DNA of 6,263 nt, taken from NCBI GenBank assembly GCA_903926695.1, contig CAIYKK010000668.1, positions 1-6,263 of the forward strand. The letters run 5' to 3'. Both the position numbers and the translations under genes were made by a program. This document shows, in pieces, positions 1 to 4,878 of the stretch; position 1 is the stretch's first letter; every line of letters starts with the position of its first letter. The notes below the pieces were generated by a model. The model searched no databases. It saw only the letters and a list, made by a program, of their open reading frames with translations, and had not been told where the DNA came from. Source of the DNA: an uncultured Burkholderiales bacterium (GTDB taxonomy: Bacteria > Pseudomonadota > Gammaproteobacteria > Burkholderiales > Burkholderiaceae_C).

Positions 1-49
1 ATGAAGGGCCGCCCGTCACGCCTCTGCGCCCCGTGCGCCCAGCAGCATG

Positions 50-259
50 TCAGTGGTGGCCGTCAAAATGCTCGCCGGGCTTGAGCTTGTACACCGTCCC
101 GCAATAGGCGCATTTGGCTTCGCCGCTGTGGCCCACGTCCAGATAGACCTTGGGGTGACTGTTCCACAGCGCCATGTTGGCCTTGGGGTTCGGGCAGAAA
201 ACGCCGCCTTGGTGGTTCAGGTCGCTGGCCAGCAGCTCGACGGTAGAAGATGTGCTCAT
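50..259 (-). CDS. CHCC zinc-finger domain protein (NDUFS6-like fold), 69 aa
   Basis: Small soluble protein that probably binds one zinc ion. Candidate ligands are C22, H35 (in the SHPKVYL segment), C50 and C53 (CAYC), spaced as in the zf-CHCC family, which also contains the mitochondrial complex I accessory subunit NDUFS6. There is no signal peptide or membrane segment, so it should be cytoplasmic. The tail is His-rich (HFDGHH) and the domain fills nearly the whole protein. The start is supported by an AAGGGA Shine-Dalgarno-like sequence at 270-275, 10 nt upstream. It follows ilvE on the same strand after a 56-bp gap with no visible terminator, so co-transcription is likely. The molecular role of the bacterial stand-alone proteins is not known to me; a link to respiratory complex I assembly would be inference from NDUFS6 alone. 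Confidence 0.88.
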   Translation of the reverse strand: MSTSSTVELLASDLNHQGGVFCPNPKANMALWNSHPKVYLDVGHSGEAKCAYCGTVYKLKPGEHFDGHH

Positions 260-315
260 TTTTCAGGTTTCCCTTGGGTTGCGGTCTTGGTTCGTAAAAG
301 TGGCTGGGCGCGGCT

Positions 316-1254
316 TCAGACGTGGGTGAGCCAGTGCGCGTAGTTGTCGTTGCGGCCATTGACGATGTCAAAAAACGCCGCCTGGATTTTTTCGGTCAGC
401 GGGCCGCGTGAGCCGCAGCCGATTTCGATGCGATCCAGTTCGCGGATCGGCGTGACTTCGGCGGCGGTGCCGGTGAAAAACGCTTCGTCAGAGATATACA
501 CCTCGTCGCGGGTGATGCGCTTTTGCACCACTTCGATTCCCAAATCTTTGCAGATGTGCAGGATGGTGTTGCGCGTGATGCCGTTGAGCGCGCCTGCCGA
601 CAGGTCGGGCGTATAGACCACGCCGCCCTTGATCACAAACACGTTCTCGCCCGCGCCTTCGGAGACAAAGCCCGACGCGTCAAGCAGCAGCGCTTCGTCG
701 TAGCCGTCGTCCAGCGCTTCGGTGTTGGCCAGGATGGAGTTGGTGTAGTTGCTCACCGCCTTGGCCTGCGTCATGGTGATGTTGACGTGGTGGCGCGTGT
801 AGCTCGAAGTCTTGACGCGGATGCCGCGCTTCATACCTTCTTCGCCCAGGTAAGCGCCCCAGGCCCAGGCGGCGACCATCAGGTGAATCGTGTTGCCTTT
901 GGGCGAAATGCCGAGTTTTTTGTCGCCGATCCAGGTCAGCGGGCGCAGGTAGCCGCTTTCCAGATGGTTCTCGCGCACCACGGCTTTTTGCGCTTCGTTG
1001 ACTTCTTCTTTTGAAAAAGGAATTTTCATGCGCAGGATTTTGGCGCTGTTGAACAGGCGCTCGGTGTGCTCTTCGAGCCGGAAGATCGCCGTGCCGCTGG
1101 CCGTTTTGTAGGCGCGCACGCCCTCAAAAGCGCCGCAACCGTAGTGCAGCGTGTGGGTCAGCACATGGATCTTAGCGTCGCGCCAGTCAACCATCTGGCC
1201 GTCCATCCAGATTTTGCCGTCGCGGTCTGACATGGAGGGAGGGAGTGGGGCCAT
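316..1254 (-). CDS. ilvE: Branched-chain-amino-acid aminotransferase IlvE, 312 aa
   Basis: PLP-dependent fold-type IV transaminase that interconverts Leu, Ile and Val with their 2-oxo acids using glutamate/2-oxoglutarate; it is the last step of branched-chain amino acid synthesis and acts in the cytosol. Visible family signatures are HYG at 37-39, FEGVRAY at 43-49, the probable Schiff-base lysine K165 (TQAKAVSNY), the PLP-binding SEGAGEN at 198-204 with E199, and the phosphate-binding GTAAE at 262-266. The length of 312 aa matches the E. coli enzyme (about 309 aa). The frame stays open upstream to an ATG at 1446, but I chose the ATG at 1254 because an AGGA lies 7 nt before it and IlvE homology begins about ten residues later. 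A second in-frame ATG at 1233 (MSDRDGKIW) has no ribosome binding site. The zinc-finger gene follows downstream. Confidence in the function is high. Confidence 0.96.
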   Translation of the reverse strand: MAPLPPSMSDRDGKIWMDGQMVDWRDAKIHVLTHTLHYGCGAFEGVRAYKTASGTAIFRLEEHTERLFNSAKILRMKIPFSKEEVNEAQKAVVRENHLESGYLRPLTWIGDKKLGISPKGNTIHLMVAAWAWGAYLGEEGMKRGIRVKTSSYTRHHVNITMTQAKAVSNYTNSILANTEALDDGYDEALLLDASGFVSEGAGENVFVIKGGVVYTPDLSAGALNGITRNTILHICKDLGIEVVQKRITRDEVYISDEAFFTGTAAEVTPIRELDRIEIGCGSRGPLTEKIQAAFFDIVNGRNDNYAHWLTHV

Positions 1255-1260
1255 GAGGAA

Positions 1261-1266
1261 ATCCTG
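1261..1266 (-). promoter_or_regulatory. Ribosome binding site deciding the ilvE start
   Basis: On the minus strand this reads CAGGAT, with its AGGA core 7 nt before the ATG at 1254. It is the only good Shine-Dalgarno match near the three in-frame ATG codons (1446, 1254, 1233) and therefore favours a 312-residue protein over the 376-residue open frame. Confidence 0.7.
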
Positions 1267-1438
1267 TGAATGAAAAGAGTGTTGTCTTGAATAGTTGTTG
1301 GCTGATCGGATTGCCGCCACGGCCTGCGCAGGCGCTGCAAAAACCCGAAACGGCGATTTTACGGCTTCAACGATACGCCGGAAAAACGCCAACTTAGCGG
1401 CTCGAAGCTCGCCCTCGGGTGAGCAAATAATGCCGGGG

Positions 1439-1467
1439 CTGACCAACGAGGGGTCATGACTTATAAA
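1439..1467 (+). promoter_or_regulatory. Candidate sigma70 promoter for the MipA/OmpV gene
   Basis: A -35-like CTGACC (1439-1444, four of six consensus bases) lies exactly 17 bp before a -10-like TATAAA (1462-1467, five of six). Transcription would start near 1474, giving a 5' untranslated leader of roughly 140 nt before the ATG at 1617. It is the best hexamer pair I found on the plus strand in this gap. The -10 element overlaps the symmetric TTATAA, so minus-strand use of the same AT-rich patch is possible, but no -35 match supports that. Confidence 0.35.
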
Positions 1468-1616
1468 ATACGCCCGCCAGGCGTGCGAGCTGGCATGAAG
1501 CTGTTGTGTCGCCTCTTAATCCCTTGATCCTCCTTAACCATTGAACGCTTGCAGTTCCGCACTGCGCCAGCCAGCGGCTTCGTGGCGGGCACGGTGGCGT
1601 TTAAAGAAAAACAATA

Positions 1617-3044
1617 ATGCAAAGATTTTTGTCCTCCGGCTCAGTTTGCCCGGCTTTTTCCCGCGTGATGAACTGCGCGGTGCTGGCGCTGGCCAGCTTG
1701 CTGGCCCTTCCGGCCAGCGCTGATGACTCTCTGGAGCCGCTGGCCGATCTGCTGCAAGGCCAGCAAGGCAACGCGGGGCTGGGGCTGGTCACCCGCATGG
1801 AGCCTTCGCCCTACCGCGACGCAGGCAGCCGTGGCGACATCGTGCCGCTGTACCTGTACGAGGGCGAGCGGTTTTTTCTGCATGCCAACCGGGGCGGTCT
1901 CAAACTGATCAACAGCGGCGGCCACCGGGTCGATGTGTTTGCTGCGCAGCGTCTGGAGGGTTTTCCCACCGACTGGCATCCGGCCAGTCTGGCGGGCATG
2001 CACATGCGCAGCACCGGCCTGGACGCGGGCCTGTCGTACCACTACACCCAACCCTGGGGCACCGTGCAGGCCGACCTGCAGCGCGACGTGACCAGCACAT
2101 CCAGCGGCAGCGAACTGCGCCTGGGCTACAGCTACGACTGGCGCTCCGGCCCCTGGACGCTGCGCCCCAGCCTGAGCCTGTCATGGCGCGACGCCAGACT
2201 CAACAATTATTACTACGGCGTGCGCCCCAGCGAAGCCACGGCCGAGCGCCCCACCTACGCGCCCGGCGGCGGCGTCAATACCTCGCTGGGCCTGTACGGC
2301 ACTTACGATTATTCGACGCACTGGCGATTGCTGGGCGGCGTGTCCGCCACCGTGCTGAACCGCCAGATCGCCGACAGCCCCATCGTGCAAAAGCGCGTGC
2401 TGCCCAGCGTTTATGTGGGCGCGGTTTATGACTTCGGCGGCCACGAGCATGAATGGGCCGAGCCGGGTTCGCCGATCTCCTTCAAGCTACTCTACGGCAA
2501 GGCGACCGACGACGGCTGCCACCTGATCAAAATCCTGACCGCCCAATGCCTGTCCACGGCCAGCGTCAACCCCACGAGCATCACCAGTTTGCAGGTCGGC
2601 AAGTTGTTTGAGAAAAACTTCAACGGCTGGCCGGTGGACCTCATGGGTTATGTCGGCCTGACGCACCACGACGACCACGGCCTGCAGGCCAACGGGCTGC
2701 AGCTTGATCTGTTCATGAAGCTTTTTTACTCCGGTTTTTCCTGGAGCGACCGGGTCAAGACCCGTTTTGGCTTTGGCGCGGGCGTTTCAGTGGCGCGCCG
2801 TGCGCCGTATATCGAGGTCAGCAGCCAAGCGATTTTGGGCCGGCCAACTTCGCATGTGCTGCAGTATCTGGAGCCGACGCTGGACGTGAGCCTGGGCGAT
2901 CTGATTGGCGTGCGCTCGCTCAAAGAAACCTATATCGGTCTGGGCGTGGCGCACCGCTCGGGCATTGTGGGCGTATCGCGCATGCTGGGCAACGTCAACG
3001 GCGGCTCGAACTACATCTACACCTACGTGGAAAAAGCGCTTTAA
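1617..3044 (+). CDS. MipA/OmpV-family outer-membrane protein with an extra C-terminal barrel-like domain, 475 aa
   Basis: Exported protein expected in the outer membrane. Residues 1-35 form a signal peptide: Arg at 3 and 16, a hydrophobic stretch (about 20-31), then an ASA cleavage site before D36. Residues about 60-273 match the MipA/OmpV family (MltA-interacting protein, beta-barrel): PLYLYEGERFFL near 77-88, the hallmark NNYYYGVRPSEA at 196-207, DSPIV at 253-257, and alternating strands ending in VYVGAVYDF at 265-273, which looks like a normal barrel C-terminus. Typical members stop there at about 250-280 aa. This protein continues for about 200 residues with more amphipathic strand-like segments (FGFGAGV, YIGLGVAHRSGIVGV, NGGSNYIYTYVE). 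The mature protein has just two cysteines, C301 and C311. The last residue is Leu, not the usual Phe. The start has only a weak AAAGA upstream; the alternative ATG at 1671 has none. Substrate or partner is unknown; MipA in E. coli binds the murein hydrolase MltA, but other members have different roles. Confidence 0.85.
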   Translation: MQRFLSSGSVCPAFSRVMNCAVLALASLLALPASADDSLEPLADLLQGQQGNAGLGLVTRMEPSPYRDAGSRGDIVPLYLYEGERFFLHANRGGLKLINSGGHRVDVFAAQRLEGFPTDWHPASLAGMHMRSTGLDAGLSYHYTQPWGTVQADLQRDVTSTSSGSELRLGYSYDWRSGPWTLRPSLSLSWRDARLNNYYYGVRPSEATAERPTYAPGGGVNTSLGLYGTYDYSTHWRLLGGVSATVLNRQIADSPIVQKRVLPSVYVGAVYDFGGHEHEWAEPGSPISFKLLYGKATDDGCHLIKILTAQCLSTASVNPTSITSLQVGKLFEKNFNGWPVDLMGYVGLTHHDDHGLQANGLQLDLFMKLFYSGFSWSDRVKTRFGFGAGVSVARRAPYIEVSSQAILGRPTSHVLQYLEPTLDVSLGDLIGVRSLKETYIGLGVAHRSGIVGVSRMLGNVNGGSNYIYTYVEKAL

Positions 3045-3050
3045 AGCGCT
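3035..3050 (-). terminator. Rho-independent terminator of mnmA inside a convergent junction
   Basis: The sequence AGCGCTTTAAAGCGCT is a perfect 16-bp palindrome that can fold into a 6-bp stem with a TTAA loop. On the minus strand a T-run follows directly, the classic intrinsic terminator layout, so it should end mnmA transcription. The hairpin begins at the last base of the mnmA TGA (3050-3052) and runs back into the final codons and TAA stop of the plus-strand gene. On the plus strand the 3' flank is CAACGGG with no T-run, so termination in that direction should be weaker. The stem is short, which lowers confidence. Confidence 0.65.
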
Positions 3051-4210
3051 CAACGGGTGGCGGGCAGATTCTGCACATTGCTCGCCGCAATCACGCCGCC
3101 GCCCAGACAGACTTCGCCCTGATACAGCACGGCAGACTGGCCGGGCGTGACCGCCCATTGCGCTTCTGAAAATGCCAGCTCGCAGCCGTCAGCCGTGGCG
3201 CTGACCAGTTCGCAAGCCGCATCCTGCTGGCGATAGCGGGCTTTGGCGGCCATCGCACCCGCAGCGGGCGCATGGCCCGCAACCCAGCTGCAATCCTGCG
3301 CGCTCAGGCGTGTCGATTGCAGCCACGGATGATCGTGGCCCTGCACGACCCACAGCGTGTTCGTGTCCAGATCTTTGCGCGCCACAAACCACGGTTCATG
3401 CTCGCCGACGCCGCGCTGGCCGCGTGCCTGCGCCGCTTTCAGCTCCGCGCCTTTGGCTTTCACGCCGCCAATGCCCAGCCCCTGGCGCTGGCCCAGCGTG
3501 TAAAAACTCAGGCCGACGTGTTCACCCAGCACGCGGCCCCTGTCGTTTTTAATTGGCCCCGGCGCCTTGGCGATATAGCGGTTTAAAAACTCGCGGAAAG
3601 GCCGTTCGCCGATAAAACAAATGCCGGTGGAATCCTTTTTCTTCGCGTTCGGCAGGCCGATGTCGTCGGCAATGCGGCGCACTTCGGTTTTGTGCAGTTC
3701 GCCGACGGGAAACAGCGTTTTGGACAGCTGAGCCTGGTTCAGCCGGTGCAAAAAGTAGCTTTGGTCTTTGGCCGGGTCCAGTCCTTTTAGCAATTCGTGC
3801 AGGCCGGTGGCATCGTTCTGGCGCACGCGGGCGTAATGGCCGGTGGCGATTTTTTCAGCGCCCAGGCGCATGGCGTGGTCTAAAAAGGCTTTAAATTTGA
3901 TTTCCGCGTTGCACAAAATATCCGGGTTGGGCGTGCGCCCGGCCTGGTATTCGCGCAGAAATTCGGCAAAGACGCGGTCTTTGTAATTGGCCGCAAAGTT
4001 GACGTGCTCGATCTCGATGCCGATCACATCGGCTACCGCCGCCGCATCGACAAAGTCGATGTTCGACGAGCAGTATTCGCTGTCGTCGTCATCTTCCCAG
4101 TTTTTCATGAAGATGCCGATGACTTCATGGCCTTGTTTTTTCAGCAGATGAGCGGTCACCGCTGAATCGACGCCGCCGCTTAATCCCACCACAATCCGTT
4201 GCTTTTGCAT
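3050..4210 (-). CDS. mnmA: tRNA-specific 2-thiouridylase MnmA (TrmU), 386 aa
   Basis: Adds sulfur to the wobble uridine (U34) of tRNA-Lys, -Glu and -Gln, using ATP to adenylate the base and a persulfide carried from the IscS/Tus relay; cytosolic. The N-terminal PP-loop ATPase motif SGGVDS is at 11-16. The catalytic pair is visible: D97 and C100 in [12 protein letters not shown], and C198 in STGICFIGE, equivalent to D99, C102 and C199 of the E. coli enzyme. The tRNA-binding middle domain ([13 protein letters not shown], 237-249) and the C-terminal barrel ending in [15 protein letters not shown] follow. It is slightly longer than the usual 360-370 aa, mainly through a basic, Ala/Lys/Gln/Arg-rich insertion at about 250-269. 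The ATG at 4210 sits two residues before the PP-loop strand, so the start is secure although no strong Shine-Dalgarno is visible. It lies 33 bp after the Nudix gene, likely one operon, and ends at the convergent terminator. Confidence 0.97.
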   Translation of the reverse strand: MQKQRIVVGLSGGVDSAVTAHLLKKQGHEVIGIFMKNWEDDDDSEYCSSNIDFVDAAAVADVIGIEIEHVNFAANYKDRVFAEFLREYQAGRTPNPDILCNAEIKFKAFLDHAMRLGAEKIATGHYARVRQNDATGLHELLKGLDPAKDQSYFLHRLNQAQLSKTLFPVGELHKTEVRRIADDIGLPNAKKKDSTGICFIGERPFREFLNRYIAKAPGPIKNDRGRVLGEHVGLSFYTLGQRQGLGIGGVKAKGAELKAAQARGQRGVGEHEPWFVARKDLDTNTLWVVQGHDHPWLQSTRLSAQDCSWVAGHAPAAGAMAAKARYRQQDAACELVSATADGCELAFSEAQWAVTPGQSAVLYQGEVCLGGGVIAASNVQNLPATR

Positions 4211-4243
4211 CCGGCTGATTTTACCGGCCTGGCAGGGACGACT

Positions 4244-4759
4244 TCAGGCGCTGCCCGGCGTGCGGTAAATGCTCTCGTCGGTGGAAATCAGACTCAGCGG
4301 GTGGCGCTGGCCCGCCAGGTAGTCTTCCAGGCTGGTCAGCAGCAGCGGGCTGCGGTGCATGGCGGCGCTGGCGCGGATTTCGTCGGCGGTGAGCCAGATG
4401 GCGCGCACAATGCCTTCGTCCAGCGCCTGCCCGATGATTTCTTCGCCCAGCTGGCCGCAAAAGGTAAAACGCAGGTAGGTGATGTCCTGCGGCTCGGGCT
4501 GCCCGGCGGTGGCGCGCTCGAAGCGGGCGAAATAAATGCCCACCAGCGCCGTCGGCGTGAAATGAAAAGCCGTTTCCTCCAGCGTTTCGCGAATGCAGCC
4601 CTGCACCGGGCTTTCGCCGGGGTCGAGGTGGCCGGCTGGATTATTGAGTTTGAGGCCGTCGCGGGTCTGCTCTTCGACCAGCAGGAATTTGCGCACGCCA
4701 TCGACATCCCGCTCAATGACCGCCGCCACGGTGACGTTGGGTTTCCATCGTTTATTCAT
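4244..4759 (-). CDS. nudJ: Nudix hydrolase, NudJ-like phosphatase, 171 aa
   Basis: Mg-dependent pyrophosphohydrolase of the Nudix superfamily. The Nudix box spans residues 43-65: G43, E49, R57-E58-T59, E61 and E62, so the metal-binding glutamates are intact; the canonical Gly near the end of the box is Ala64. The N-terminal WKPNVTVAAVIE and the QTRDGLKLNNPAGHLDPGES segment resemble E. coli NudJ (YmfB), reported to act on nucleoside di- and triphosphates and on hydroxymethylpyrimidine pyrophosphate. The pairing directly upstream of mnmA is the same as in E. coli and strengthens the assignment. The frame is open to an ATG at 4816, adding 19 residues (MAKTPAFRLPSIRAQIIAG); I chose 4759 because the family homology starts at that Met. 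Neither ATG has a well-spaced Shine-Dalgarno. The C-terminus after about residue 155 is variable in the family. Exact substrate is not deducible here. Confidence 0.85.
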   Translation of the reverse strand: MNKRWKPNVTVAAVIERDVDGVRKFLLVEEQTRDGLKLNNPAGHLDPGESPVQGCIRETLEETAFHFTPTALVGIYFARFERATAGQPEPQDITYLRFTFCGQLGEEIIGQALDEGIVRAIWLTADEIRASAAMHRSPLLLTSLEDYLAGQRHPLSLISTDESIYRTPGSA

Positions 4760-4835
4760 GCCTGCGATTATCTGTGCCCTTATTGACGGCAGTCTGAATG
4801 CGGGGGTTTTCGCCATGAGGCCGTGCGCCGCTGGA

Positions 4836-4842
4836 CTATAGA
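4836..4842. promoter_or_regulatory. Possible divergent -10 element between nudJ and mmsA
   Basis: The symmetric CTATAG core gives TATAGA on the plus strand (4837-4842) and TATAGT on the minus strand (4841-4836, five of six consensus bases). It lies in the 119-bp gap between the divergent nudJ and mmsA starts. No convincing -35 element is found at 16-18 bp on either side, so this is only a weak candidate. Confidence 0.2.
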
Positions 4843-4867
4843 CTTGCCGGGTTTGCCTTTATTTTTC

Positions 4868-4872
4868 AAGGA
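4868..4872 (+). promoter_or_regulatory. Ribosome binding site of mmsA
   Basis: AAGGA ends 6 nt before the ATG at 4879, an optimal Shine-Dalgarno placement. It fixes the start of mmsA, whose coding frame runs off the right edge of the window. Confidence 0.75.
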
Positions 4873-4878
4873 TTGCCC

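Larger units (their letters stand above)
1255..1616. other. Divergent intergenic region between ilvE and the MipA/OmpV gene
   Basis: This 362-bp stretch has no gene I can support. The left part (1255-1446) is the ilvE leader; it stays open in the ilvE frame for 64 codons, but that translation does not resemble any IlvE N-terminus and has no ribosome binding site at its ATG. It contains a 12-bp perfect palindrome at 1322-1333 (GCCTGCGCAGGC) and a weak minus-strand -10-like TAAAAT at 1356-1361. The middle holds an AT-rich TTATAAAATA at 1461-1470, beside the 8-bp palindrome GTCATGAC at 1453-1460. The right part (1475-1616) is GC-rich with no clear signal except a weak purine stretch before the ATG at 1617. 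There is no Ile/Leu/Val-rich leader peptide with a following attenuator hairpin. Confidence 0.6.

Noticed and set aside
1..49. Possible start of another minus-strand gene after the zinc-finger gene
   Set aside because: A GTG at 17-19 and an ATG at 46-48 occur on the minus strand, but the ATG frame stops after ten codons and the GTG frame leaves only six codons before the edge with no clear ribosome binding site.
523..1014. A 163-codon plus-strand open frame inside ilvE
   Set aside because: Antisense to well-conserved IlvE motifs including the PLP lysine region; no independent evidence of coding.
1503..1616. Attenuator, riboswitch or small RNA before the MipA/OmpV gene
   Set aside because: I could not find a stem followed by a T-run, a known riboswitch core, or a leader peptide in this stretch.
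1641..2051. A 136-codon minus-strand open frame inside the MipA/OmpV gene
   Set aside because: It overlaps the signal peptide and conserved barrel segments of the plus-strand gene and shows only shadow composition.
4211..4243. A separate mnmA promoter, from a minus-strand TAAAAT in the nudJ-mnmA gap
   Set aside because: The box lies only 7 nt before the mnmA ATG and its best -35 partner (CTGAAG at 18 bp) matches three of six bases; co-transcription from nudJ is simpler.
4199..4786. A 195-codon plus-strand open frame antisense to the Nudix gene
   Set aside because: The opposite strand encodes a recognisable Nudix box and conserved flanks; the plus-strand product has low-complexity shadow composition and no ribosome binding site.
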